Positions 47,380-57,722 of a stretch of 64,000 nucleotides of DNA are shown piece after piece. The translations under genes were made by a program, and so were the position numbers. The notes below the pieces were generated by a model, which was not told where the DNA came from, made no database searches, and saw only the letters and a list, made by a program, of their open reading frames with translations. Every line of letters begins with the position of its first letter. Position 1 is the first letter of the stretch. The stretch comes from Trichaptum fuscoviolaceum (taxonomy: Eukaryota > Basidiomycota > Agaricomycetes > Hymenochaetales > Trichaptaceae), in NCBI GenBank assembly GCA_910574455.1, contig CAJSYZ010000005.1:7254001-7318000 (forward strand). Reading direction: 5' to 3'.

Positions 47380-48480
47380 TACATGACTGGCTGATGCTAT
47401 GGTTGTTGAAGCGCTTAGAATGCCAGCACGCTTACGAGTTCGAGACGACAGCGCGCACCATCTTGCCGGGCAAGTCTTCTTTTAGAGACAAGTCATTCGG
47501 AGATGAGGAGCTCAAAGGCTTCCAGTTTGCCTCACCAGACGACCATCAAATTCATATCTATTTCGCTGATTCCATGGCTCATGGCGGGGATTTAAGAGAT
47601 GCTCCTTGCCGACACAAGGGACTTCTTGCAATCAGAGAAGGTATGTACATGAAGTGCCACACATCAACTGAAAGTTTAACCTCTCTTTCTGAATCAGTGG
47701 TGCGCTGACCGTGGTAACCACTCTCGTCGCGACAATTTCCTCTATCGTGTCCCTGGCTTGGGCAGATCATCGTTGATCCATGCCCTTGCTGGCGCGCTCA
47801 TGCTCGACATTCTCGCCATCTCACGTTCCGCTTTTTGGATGAACGATGTGACGTTGTCGTCGCTTATGGGCCGTGTGCCTGCCCCGTGTATTGTCCTTCT
47901 CGAGGACCTTGACGCTGCATTCACTCGCTCAACTTCGCGCGACGGGTCCTCAACCTGTGTTCCTGGTGGTAAGAAGAAGAGCTCTTTGTTGTCCGACAAC
48001 AAGGATAAGATGACGATGATGACGACAATGAAGAAATTGGCAAGAAGAAGAAAAGCAAGAAATATGACACTCTATCCGACGTGAACACGCTCTCTCTTTC
48101 TGGCCTTCTTAATGCACTTGATGGTGTTGCCGCTGCTGTTGGCCGCTTCCTCGTCTCGTCGCAGCGACGAACCATCTTGAGCGTTTCGACCCCGCGCTCT
48201 CGCGCCCCGGTGGCATGGATGTTTGGATCGAGTTCAAAAGCGCAAGCCCTAGGCAGGCTCAAGCGCTCTTCTGCGACTTCTTCCTGTACGCGGACGTCAA
48301 GAAGCCCGAGATCACCAAACGCGAAGGCGAGCTCGATGGGATCAGCCTCCCCACCACACCCCATCCTCTGGATCGATTTCGGAAATTCCGGTGTCGGTAT
48401 TTGCGTCCGATGCCTCGAGTACCGCAACCTTGAGCTCGAGCTCATTGATGAGAGGTGCGTCAAACAGTCTACCTGACGTT
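47380..48480 (+). pseudogene. BCS1-like AAA ATPase, decayed
   Basis: Recognisable in order: a BCS1-N-like segment (LMLWLLKRLECQ..YEFETTART..LPG, then HIYFADS), and the AAA core SSLIHALAGALMLDI...LSSLMGRVPAPCIVLLEDLDAAFTRS with an intact Walker B (VLLEDLD). After a broken insert come NTLSLSGLLNALDGVAAA (sensor region) and MDVWIEFKSASPRQAQALF. The Walker A reads GLGRSS instead of GxGKS(S/T), losing the Lys. Frameshifts occur near 47700, 47980 and 48170. BCS1 proteins are mitochondrial inner-membrane chaperones and are greatly expanded in mushrooms. This copy cannot be functional. Weaker fragments may extend upstream to about 46570. Confidence 0.75.
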
Positions 48481-50420
48481 GGCAAAGCAGCTCACGACGC
48501 AAATTGCGAATTCATCAAACGGGAAAAAGTATTACTTCATCTTAGATATCGTTCAAGTAGTCATGTCCTATTCCTCGACAAACACCTCTGTGCCACCACC
48601 ATTGCCGCCGAAACGGAGATCGCTCGGTTTCAATATGCAGAATAAGTCGATTATCGGCCGACAGCGCAATCCCCCCAGCTCTAAGGACAAGAAACGCTCC
48701 TTCATTTAAACTACTTCTTCCATAGCGGATTGGGATGCATTGATCCCATTTCCCACATTGGCATGGTTCCGGTTTCGAGTTGTATCCAGGGATGACTGAT
48801 TGTATGACGGCTTACTCGTGGCTTTGCCTTCTAGAGCTGATGGAACAGCTTCTTGTGCAGTGGGCTATGTCTTCCTGACTTCTTCGGAGTTAACCTGACT
48901 CACTTTCTTGTTTGTTTGTGCATAAAATGAAAAGAAGCCTCATAATCGAGTCATCTAGAAGAAATCCTTCTTATCTCCTGTCAGTTCAGCTTGAGGTTTA
49001 TCCGAGCCATAGTATAATGCACTGATAGATTCCTCTCTTCTTTTCCCAGAAGAATAAGGCATCAGAAAAATGCGTGCAAGAGCTTTGTATAAATGTGAAC
49101 TCGGAGTGGGTGTCGCCCCTCCCCGCCACCCACCCACCCATTCAACCCTTCGCCATGAACTTTTATCATATTCTGTTGGGGCTCCACATGCTCCTATTGA
49201 TTGACCATGCTGTGCTTCGAGTACGCATCGCGCGAAGACTTCCTTGGACACAAAGGAGGATATCTAGGATGCAAAAAATCGTGCTTACTTTCCATTTCCT
49301 CTCAAAATCACTGCACTGACTTTTTGCCAGCTTCACAAACAGATGCAACATCTCCTCGACTACCTGGGGGTTCCGCCAACGCCTCTTCTTCAACTTCGCA
49401 GTTATACACTCGGACCTCTTGTTCCTGAAGTATGTCTGACCACCGCGACGATGGAGAATGCCGTAGACGTCATCTATGCTTCCTTGCCGGATGCCCCGGA
49501 ACGACACTTCGTTGCCCTCGACATTGAATGGGCGAGTAACTCACCAGAGCTATATCGCGTGGACCTCATCCAACTTGCGGTTCAGCAACATGTGTTCCTC
49601 CTCCGGACTCATCTACTTAATGCTCTTCCCCCAAGATTGGAACAATTATTAGGTGATGAAACTGTATGGAAAGTGTCAGCAGGAATCGCTGGTACGACAA
49701 TCCCATTTCTTCTCTCATTATGCGGCATAACTGAACTAATTGGCAGGTGATGCAACTCGCATCAGGAATAAATTTGACATTCCCGTATCCTCCTGTGTCG
49801 ATTTGACAGATTGGGCGCGCTTCGTTTACCCCGATTTCTGGCCAAGAACGCCAACTTGGCTCCAGCTGCTTCTGAACCCCCGTCTCTGGTTCAAGTTTCC
49901 GCAACCGTTTATAAAGCTGGAGGAGATGGCGGGCAGGCTCCTGCAGACAAACATCGAAAAAGATGTCTTGGTCACGATGAGCAATTGGGCCGAAGTTGAG
50001 CTGTCGGCTGCTCAAGTCCATTGTAAGTTATCCTTTTCAAGTTGTCACTCAGGCTGACCATCTTCTCACTTGCATCTGCTCTATTAGATGCGGCAATCGA
50101 CGCGCACAGCACGTTTGCTGTTGCTTCCGTCTTGAATCAAGATGCCTTGGCCTTACCGGATACAATAATCCATCACTTCCCAATGCTCGATATTGAGTAG
50201 GCTGAGGCCCGTTTGAATAGTGCTAACGGTGTTATCTTGTTGAGTAAATTGTTGAGTGCATGCTCTTGTCTTCAAAAGTTGCCAGGAGCATCGTGATTGT
50301 ATCTATTATTGAATTGCTTCTCGTTGAATGATCATTGTAGACTGAGGTTGTCAATGGTGTTTGCTGTCGCTTTCAAGATGTCATGAAGATGAAGGTAGCT
50401 TGAAATCTCAAAACAGAGGT
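48480..50420. repeat. Segmental duplication, copy 2 (pairs with 3940-5960)
   Basis: Direct-orientation counterpart of the block at 3940-5960, including the decayed PPPLPPKRR piece, the promoter, the exonuclease gene and about 220 bp of 3' flank (shared GTTGCCAGGAG and TTATTGAATTGC stretches). Confidence 0.8.
49155..50200 (+). CDS. DEDDy 3'-5' exonuclease-like protein, copy 2
   Basis: Four exons (49155-49280, 49331-49691, 49747-50022, 50088-50200) mirror copy 1 at 4649-5690. The signal/anchor-like first exon is followed by HKQMQHLLDYLGVPPTPL, then exo I (ALDIEWA), exo II (GIAGDATRIRNKF across intron 2), CVDLTDWARF and exo III (Y-AAID across intron 3). The first donor (GTGCTT) is weak. The protein is about 291 aa with all catalytic acidic residues present. 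It lies just inside the right end of the candidate element, so it could be cargo; copy 1 lies outside. Copy-to-copy divergence with the frame kept suggests selection on both. Confidence 0.8.
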
Positions 50421-50479
50421 TCAAGTTCACTTGAGTACAGTAGTGGTAGTAGTAGTAAATCTCACTTGAGTCTGACTTG

Positions 50480-50843
50480 CCACCTGATGTACAGCTTCCC
50501 TCCTTACGCACTGATTTTGTCCTGAAACGCCGTTTTTAAGGCCATCAGGCAGCCAGGCAACACTTCAGGCAGGCATGACAACGCTTCAACCCATTTAAGG
50601 AAGCTCCAGGACGCGCCAGCCGCCGTTAGCAATCTCTGATGTATTACACTTGAGCACTGAAATCCTGACTTGCATTCTGATGCACTGAGAGACGGCTTGC
50701 ATCCTGAAACACTCCTTATTTCAGTGAGATAAGGCAATCAGTGTATTTTCAGACGAAGTAGCGACCCTTCAGACAGGTGCCAGCCAAATCAGGACGCGTC
50801 AGGACGCGTCAGTCGCCGTAAGCAAAAGGAAGTTTCCCTGATG
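50480..50843 (-). repeat. Right end-like repeat of the candidate element (copy B)
   Basis: Read on the minus strand from 50843: CATCAGGGAAACTTCCTTTT, then a GGCGACTGACGCGTCCTGAC stretch, CTGAAATAAGG and repeated CAGTG/TCAGG words. It shares about 48 outer bases with copy C and about 25 with the left end at 24101. Confidence 0.6.
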
Positions 50844-51160
50844 TAATCATTATACATCTTACATTGCTTTATGTGGGCTTATACTTAATTATAGATCTTA
50901 TCGTCTTCACATTTGCTTATAAGAGCTGTCAGCATGCGAGCTCTTGTATGTGATTCTGAGGAATTATAATGAATTATGTGACTTACATTAACTCAAAGGT
51001 GATACAACCCCTGCATAGTTCTTACAGGCCTTCTCACTCTCACACAAATGATAGAATAATAAGCATATTATATTCAATTAGTACTAATTACATAGCAGTA
51101 ACTACGACTACAGCAAATACCAGCAACTACTCAAAGCATTGACTGAAGGGACAGACTACT
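50844..51160. other. Spacer with a repeat shared with 23932-23960
   Basis: Starts TAATCATTATACATCTTACA, nearly the same as at 23932 in the same orientation. The rest is AT-rich without a gene. Confidence 0.5.
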
Positions 51161-51165
51161 CACAG

Positions 51166-53006
51166 TTACCCGGGAAGGCCTTCAAGCAAGATGAACTTGT
51201 GCGGCGTCTTCGTCATGCTTGTTAAGTGTTCGACTTCAGCCCACTCGGCCTCGAGCGCCTTTACGACACGGCGGGTTTGCACACACATCTGCCTAAGCTG
51301 TGCGGCGACCTTGCCAAGGTGCTCGACTCGGTGCTCGTTTGAGGGGTCCGGCTCGAGTGCCTTGCGCTTGATTACGTCGAGAAGGTCCGGACGGCCCCGG
51401 AGAAACTTGTGGTGGGAGAACTCCCATGTCTGCGCGTCTGTCGAGGTGCGTTGTGCGCGGGGCGTCTGTGGAAGTGAGCCAAAGGACAGAACGTCAGCAC
51501 GCTGAGGATGGAGGCCACCCGGGGCCGCCTGGGTAGGGAATAAGCCCGAGGGGAAAGGGGGGAAACTCACCCTGTTGATCTTGTGCAAGCCATACATGTT
51601 CAGCTGGCGCACGAAGCTCGAGAACTGCCAGGCATAAGTCGGCGTTAGAAAATACTGCGTCTTTTTCTCATGATGACTTTCGAGGGCTGCTTACGTTGTT
51701 GTGCTTAAAGTGGCTTCCTAGGATAGTCCGGCTGAATTCGCCGACGTTTGAGACGACGAAGCTGATGAAACTGAGTCAGCTTCACGCTTTATTTTTTCTT
51801 TGCCAGCAGAATGGAAGGGAAGCGAGCCCTCTTACCTTGTGTCCATGTCTGTCCACGAAATGAAATGCGACGATTTCGAGTCGCTGATCATTCTATTTCA
51901 CACGCTTGGTTTAAGCAAAAGCAATGATGACGTAATATAGAATTGGACGTAACTGGTAGAGCTTGGTAACGAAGTTGTTCGTTCCAGAGGTCTTGCTGCC
52001 TATCATGCCGACGTTCTGCGTGATGTCGTTTGTGTTGCCTGTGGTCAATGTGTGCCCAAGGCTGTTTACACCGCCGGCGCCCGTCAAGCTCGCCTCCGGA
52101 TGAGCTGCCACCGTCGATAGGGCTTCCCTGGGAGTCCATTCCCGTGTAGCTACCCATGTCGACCTCCTCGAACGACGCCGGATTGAGCTCGAGCGACGTG
52201 GAGACCGCAAACGCACCCGACGCATCGTAACATGCGACGACATCCCCCTCCATGGAGACGGGAAGCGGGGTGGAGCCGCTGGTGAAGCTGCGCTTCCGCG
52301 GGATGGACTTCTCGGACGAGGACGAGCGGCTGCTGGTGGTCGAGCGGTGCATGGCGATGTCGTAGCTGCTGTGGTCGTAGCGGACTCCGCCGCCGTGGTC
52401 GGGCGGGGCGTACGCGAACATGTTAGTTGCGTGACGCGCCTGCTGGGCTGCGGTGACGGAGGGCGGGGGGAACGCATGCGGCTGCGGTGTCGTGTTCGCG
52501 GAGGCCGGGCTGAGGGGCGTAACGGGGGAAAGGGTCGTGCTGGCTGTGCTCGGATGGGGCGAGGCCGTGATCGGCGAGAGCGTGGTGGGCGAGGTGACGG
52601 AGAGCGAGGAGATGTTCAGGGAGAGCGAGGACTGGCGGTCCAGGTGGGGGTGCTGGTGCTGGTGCTGGTGCTGGTGCGGATGTTCAGGGTGCTGGCTGTG
52701 GTGGGACTGCTGCTGCTGGGCGAGGTGGGTGTGTGGGTGGCCGTGGAAGAAGCCAGAGTAGGACTGGGCGTGCTCGAGCTGGGAGACGGAGGGGGCGGGG
52801 GAGCGGAAGGGGGACGAGCCGACGGCAGCTGCAGCGACGACGGCGCTGTACTGGGCGGGCTGAAGTAGGGGCCACTGCTGCTGACTCTGCTGTGCTCCCG
52901 GTTGCTGGCCCTGCTGCTGTTGCTGTTGAGGCGCGCCCTGTTGCTGCGACTGGTGCTGTTGGCCGTAGTCGTCCTCGGAATGAACTTCATCGCGCTTGTT
53001 AAGCAT
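51166..53006 (-). pseudogene. Heat-shock-factor-type gene, rearranged and frameshifted
   Basis: From 53006 a frame encodes a Gln-rich (QQHQSQQQ...), His-rich and Ser/Pro-rich region of about 300 aa. A frame change near 52090 leads to NSLGHTL...TSGTNNFVTKLYQ. Three or more short introns then assemble a complete HSF DNA-binding domain: MISDSKSSHFISWTD, SFVVSNVGEFSRTILGSHFKHNN, FSSFVRQLNMYGLHKINR, TPRAQRTSTDAQTWEFSHHKFLRGRPDLLD. A short coiled-coil part (RRVVKALEAEWAEVEHL) follows, then a stop at 51166. HSFs bind nGAAn repeats as trimers. The frame break and the duplicate coil fragment at 52980-53060 indicate rearrangement. The DNA-binding domain itself is undamaged. Confidence 0.7.
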
Positions 53007-53060
53007 TCGACTTCAGCCTGCTCGGCCTCGAGCACCTTTACGACACAGCGGTTCTGCTCA
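52970..53060 (-). repeat. Duplicated HSF coiled-coil fragment (pairs with 51190-51290)
   Basis: About 90 bp are shared with the end of the HSF gene: CGTAAAGG(C/T)GCTCGAGGCC, then GCTGAAGTCGAA and CTTAACAAGC. It lies exactly at the 3' end of the kinase gene and marks a recombination junction. Confidence 0.75.
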
Positions 53061-54491
53061 CCATGGGCTCGTTCAGTGGAATTTTCGCGAACTCGTGGGG
53101 CTGACGGCTGCGACGACCAAGGATCTCTTTGACTCTGAGGCCAACTGCGAGACGATCCTCACGCAGATCGGGAGAGAAAGCTGGCGGCTGCATGAAGATG
53201 GGCGAAAAGCAGGCTGGATATTCTTTCCCTGGTCGCCAGCGAAGGGGAGCGAGGAACTCGTAATCAGCGGGGTCAGGACGCCAGCGCATGAGAGCCTTCG
53301 GGTCGTCGACAAGGACGCACATGCTGAGGTACGCGCCTTCCTGAACCTTATGCGGTGCAGTCTTCCACTCGGCGGGGACGGGCTGTGTCTTATCTGCGAC
53401 CTGATCCCAGTTTCTGAGGCGAAGGTCAGCTAGAGAATGGCGCAGATGGGGGTGGTCGACTTACACTCCTCGGAAGTACCGGCTCTGCAAGGTATCCTGC
53501 ATCGGGATGCGGTGGTTTGGGTTCTTGGCTAGCAGACGCCGCATCAGATGGCATGCCTCTGGGTAACGCTTGCGGAACCATCGAGGAATGGACGCATTTT
53601 CGTACAGTGCGTTAGCCTCAAGATCCTTGCGATCCCTCCCACGGAAGGGCAGCTAATAAAGGCGGTGTCAGTGAGGGTGATGGGTTGGAACGGACAAAAC
53701 TCACTCTGCCAAAGACAAGCTCATAGAACATGACACCAACGGAAAAACTGTCGGCCTTGTACGAGTAATGGTCGCCACGAAGCATCTCTGGTGCCATGTA
53801 GCCCGTCGTGCCACACTTGCCCTTAGTCCTATGCCAATAGTCATCGTAAGTTAGCACCTCGTCAATGCTTACCGCATGTTCTTTGAAAACGTGTGCGAGG
53901 CCGAAGTCCGCAATGACGAGCCGACCGTGCTCATCCATGAAGACGTTGTCGGGCTTAAGGTGGCGATGGACGATGGCCTGGTTGTGCAAGGTGCCCACGG
54001 CATAGCACTACGAAAAAATATGAGACACAACTTGGGGGAAAGGAAACGGAGACGTACAAGTTGCGCCATATTGAACTTGCTTTCATGCATGCGGAACAGC
54101 TTCTTCGCGTTGCTCATCGCACCTCGCAAAGTACCGCCAGCGGCCAAGCCCTGGATGATGATGAAGTTTTGCGGGTCTATAAGAGGGGTAAAATAGGGTG
54201 AGTTAAGCAAAGCCAGGTCAGAAAGGATCTTCTCTGCAAACATGTCCCGACTGTCTCGGTCGACATTCGCGCGTGGAATCCTTGGTAGACGCGGCCGAAT
54301 CCAACTTTCCCGAGGACGGCTTCGAGCCTGTAGTCGTCGAGTCGTTTGCAGAGCACCTCGCGGAGCTTTGCAGTGTCAACGTCCGTGTTCCCGCGTGACA
54401 CTGCCACCGTGCCACAGGTGTAACGTAGTATAAGCATCAAAAAAAGAAGATAAAATATGAGTAGAGTATAATTACATACCATCAACAACAA
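53038..54491 (-). pseudogene. Protein kinase domain gene, diverged (HRD changed to HRH)
   Basis: The N-lobe has a glycine loop (LGKVGFGRVYQGF). A frame change near 54275 leads to the next part (MFAEKILSDLALLNSPYFTPLI...LAAGGTLRGA). After a short intron come QL-CYAVGTLHNQAIVHRHLKPDNVF, ADFGLA, GKCGTTGYMAPEML, ADSFSVGVMFYEL, a C-lobe ending with AKNPNHRI, and an AGC-like tail. The catalytic Asp of HRDLKP is replaced by His, while Lys and DFG remain. Together with the frame change this suggests a dead kinase or pseudokinase. The 3' end stops at 53038 within the duplicated HSF fragment, so the true C-terminus seems lost. Confidence 0.65.
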
Positions 54492-54639
54492 AAATCCTGG
54501 GGATTCCTGGGGATGGATGGACGGAGGAGGGGATGGATGGACAGCGACGAAGTGGAAAGAGAGAGAGAGGGAGGAGAGCTTGTTGAACGCGACGCGTTTG
54601 TTGCCAGTGGTACTAGTAGTAATTCAAACTCCGCAGCAT

Positions 54640-55010
54640 CATCGTGCCTCAAGCCTCAAATCGCCAAGTCCGTGAAAACATCGACGACTTCCAGCTACGG
54701 GTCTTCAATTACAACACTCGCGAGAAAGCGAGGCCTATCCTGATTACTTTCGATGACTTGCTGTTTATCTTACACTTAGCATTGTGTTGACGGGCTGCGA
54801 TGATATGACTATCAAAGTATGGGACTGGATTAAACAGTGGAAGTGTGTATGTACACTCACCACTTCAAAATCAGACCTCGTCTAATCATCTCTGAAGAAA
54901 CTCTGAAGAAATTTGAAGGGCGCGCACTACATTATGAACCTTGTACTCAATCCAAAGGATGCCAACACTCTCGCCTCTTCTTGCCTTGATCGTACTGTTA
55001 AGATGAATCG
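54640..55010 (+). pseudogene. Coatomer beta' (Sec27/COPB2) fragment
   Basis: WD40 pieces specific to coatomer beta' appear in shifting frames: DDFQLRVFNYNTREKA (about 54685), IVLTGCDDMTIKVWDW..KQWKCV (about 54779-54850) and HYIMNLVLNPKDANTLASSCLDRTVKM (about 54928-55005). Normally these follow one another in one propeller. Here stops and frameshifts separate them, and the sequence switches abruptly to a different gene at about 55010. It is a captured or truncated fragment. Confidence 0.75.
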
Positions 55011-56466
55011 GCACCTCAACCAATCGTACCTCTGCCTTCGCACCTGCCTTAGCGACAGACTTCAGCGCCCCGCAAACGTCATTCTCACCAGCATCTCCTG
55101 CTGCTGAGAAGGCTATCGACAATGCTGGAGAACCATCAACGTCTCGATCTGGGAAAGGCATGAGGCTGCCCGGAAAACGCATGATCCCGCAAGCACTCTT
55201 GTAGAGGTGATGAACTTACGCACGTCCCACCCATCCTCGAATGTGCGCGAATACAACATGGCCCTCGACTTGCTTCTCTCATCTCGTGCGCCTGGACAAC
55301 CGATTACCGTCATGCTGGAGACGTACAATGAGATGCGTACTCGTCAGATTACGCCCAAATGGGAAAAAGAGGGATCTACCGCTTGGAAAGGGAATCTATC
55401 ATGTTCTTCTCCTTTCCTGTGCACTTCACGGCAATGTCGACGCTGCAGTCCGTATCTGGACCCATATCGAAGACATCCCTTATTTCCAACGCGATGCGAT
55501 GTGCTACTTCCACCTCTTGAGTAACTACGTGATGACCGGCGATATAAAATAAGCACAAGACGTGATCACGAAGTTCCATTTGGTCACGTCTCTAGGGATG
55601 ATGCAGAAGGTGTCGAGGATCTTTCGACTCACATTCTTACCGACGACGTACCCCAGGACAGACGTGTGCAGCGCAAATGCTTTTGTGGAGAAGATGCTTC
55701 CCGAATTCAACCGCCTATACCGCACGCTGCTGGATGTGGCCAATCGCGACGGGTTGCATATCAGCGACTACGACCGGATCGCCGTCTTCGAGCTCAATGT
55801 CGAGCATCTCCGCCGCCATCCTGATCTTCCTAAGGAGGAGTTCGACGAGACCGTGTCTTACCTCCTCGACCGGGTGCTCAATCTGGGATACCGCACAGGT
55901 GCCATCCCGTACTCGCTCGGGCGCAGCCACCACGATTCGTTCATCGCCTTCCTCGGCGTCTTGGCCCAGTGCGGTCGCTACGCCGACGCCTTGCAGCTTC
56001 TCGAGAAGTTTGTCCAGTCAGGCGTGCAGTTCCTCGACAACGCGAGGGCGTCTGGCGAGCTCGATGCGTAGATGATCGTCAGCAGACTGCGAGGCCAGCA
56101 GTCGGCGCTGCACAGCGCGATGGACAAAGTCCTCCTTATCAAAGACAAGGATGGGAATTACCGCACTCATGCGTTAGATTTCGTCACTCGCATCGGCTCA
56201 GTCATGACTGGATTGGATTTGCTTCCCGACATTCGCGCATGCGCGTCGATCTTGCAGGCTTACAGCGCAGCTTCGCCAAAGGAAAATTCCGGTCTGTCCA
56301 CGCAACATTGGTCCATCTTATTCAATGTAGTGGCCGCATACGTCGAACTTCAGACCAGAGGTGACGTCGAAAGGATGAGGAACGGTATAGCAAAGGATTT
56401 CAGCGTCAAAGATCTGACAGACTTCTTTACCGACGTTGGGAAAGCGGGTGTACATTCTCAGACGTG
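55010..56466 (+). pseudogene. Pentatricopeptide-repeat-like (mitochondrial) gene, recently broken
   Basis: An N-terminal part is read from about 55015 (SAFAPALATDFSAPQ, KGMRLPGKRM). Then SHPSSNVREYNMALDLLLSSR, a frameshift near 55360, and a long frame from 55379 to 56466 interrupted only by TAA (about 55550) and TAG (56069-56071). Helical pairs such as HVLLLSCALHGNVDAAVRIW, YFHLLSNYVMTGDIK and SFIAFLGVLAQCGRYADALQLL have the PPR spacing. PPR proteins bind organelle RNA. Nearly 360 codons remain open apart from the two single stops, so decay is recent. A second, inverted N-terminal fragment is at 62826-63167. Confidence 0.7.
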
Positions 56467-56479
56467 AGCCGTACCAACT

Positions 56480-57080
56480 AATAATCTTAAAGAAAGTGCG
56501 ATAGTTATCGCAGGCCATCCACAAACTATCGTGATAACTGGTTTATTGCTTTTTGGCCTGCACGGCAGCTTAATGCCGGGGTGCCGCCTCACGGCACCTC
56601 CCGGCATGCACCTCGCGTCAGGAACCCGGCTGAATTCGGTAATACAGCGTGGTTTAAACCCCTGGCGCGATTCTGCTGTGATAATTTAGCTACCGGGGCC
56701 CAGCCCCTTGTAATTTGAAATAAAATAGCTTGTAGCTAGTAATGTAGGTAAATCTTTTTTAATTGCAATATGACGTAGCCGTTAATTTGCAATTAATGTT
56801 GCGACACTGCGCGAAAGTAAGCGCTGGCGGTTACTACGCTGCACGCGCGCGCGTCGTCCGTCCATGTCCTTTTCTCCCACTTTCACGACCACTGCGTCGT
56901 TTTCTTCTCTTTAACTCTTTTCTTCTCATTTTCCATTCTCTAAATTAGACCGGAAGGATGCCAACGCAATCCGCTGGCAGTGGAAGAGTAGGAAGACCGT
57001 AAATGGTGCAGGTGCGTTAGACCAGATCCTGCACTTCTTGCCGTTTAAAACTGATCATTACACTCCACGTAGCTTATAGG
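56480..57080. other. Gene-free spacer with a strong GC hairpin
   Basis: Positions 56573-56606 form a nested hairpin: outer arms TGCCGGG/CCCGGCA, inner GTGCCG/CGGCAC. Flanks are AT-rich, with ATAGCTTGTAGCTAG near 56730. It may be the end of a small transposon; no coding sequence is supported. Confidence 0.35.
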
Positions 57081-57144
57081 TGCAGTGCGAGCGCGCAACG
57101 CGAACCTTCACGCTCATCTTCACTACGAGAGTTTATTTATCCCA

Positions 57145-57722
57145 CAGGATGCAGACGACGCCCATCATTCCTCCGCTCTCCCAAACCCCAGGACAGCAGC
57201 AGCGGTAGAGCAATGCAAGACCCACCAAAACACAGCAATATCGACAATTGCAGCGCCGACAGCGACAATTGCGTCTGCCTGGCTTCCTCACACATTATTG
57301 CAAGAGATTTCTCTCCTTTGCCTGGTCCACCTCGATGCGCCGTGATCAGGGATCCAAACCTTTTCAATGCGTCTGTCAGGCACTTGCAAGCGATTGCAGC
57401 TCCAGCTATTGTGAGATATCAGACACAGCAAACACCCTCACTGACACCTTAGGCTACAGGTCCTTCAGATACGCCTCCGAACCCCACCGCGCACTCCACC
57501 GCTAGTCCTAGCAGCGAGAGGCCCCGAAAGCGCGAACGGTAGGGCCGGAACATCAGCCTTGATGTGTTCCAAGCGTGGTACACGTCGGACGACAACGCAA
57601 GCTTCACGCAAAACCTACATGACGAGAACGAGCGGTGGCGCGAGAAGGACAGCTGGGAACGGGATGCACAGAGGCGCGTTTAGGCACAGCAAGATAGGAT
57701 GATTCAGGCGAGGATGAGCCTT
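57145..57722 (+). pseudogene. ESS2/DGCR14 splicing-factor fragment
   Basis: Fragments match the N-terminal half of ESS-2 (Bis1/DGCR14) nuclear proteins: HIIARDFSPLPG near 57290, IRDPNLFNASVRHLQAIAAP near 57345, QTQQTPSLTP and GPSDTPPNPTAHS. Then ISLDVFQAWYTSDDNASFTQNL and NERWREKDSWERDAQRR follow at about 57550-57680. TAG codons at about 57450, 57540 and 57680 interrupt otherwise continuous sequence. The fragment ends at a 29-bp inverted repeat. There is no C-terminal half, so this is a truncated captured copy. Confidence 0.7.

Larger units (their letters stand above)
24101..50843. mobile_element. Candidate 26.7-kb Plavaka-family transposon with cargo genes
   Basis: The left end at 24101 reads CATCAGGAAAACTACTTTCT. 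The right end, read on the minus strand from 50843, begins CATCAGGGAAACTTCC; both continue into several hundred bases rich in CTGA/TCAG words. A third copy lies at 9678. Between the two ends lie accessory gene A (-), a Plavaka transposase (+), accessory gene B (-), a serine-protease gene (+), a dead BCS1-like gene and an exonuclease gene, plus a nested LTR retrotransposon. Seen: the inverted ends and the gene order. Inferred: that these ends belong to this transposase. No clean target-site duplication could be identified, so the true boundary may be narrower. Confidence 0.45.

Noticed and set aside
52347..52868. Plus-strand frame of 173 codons opposite the HSF Gln-rich region
   Set aside because: Gly/Val/Leu-rich low complexity explained by the opposite strand's Gln/His/Ser repeats.
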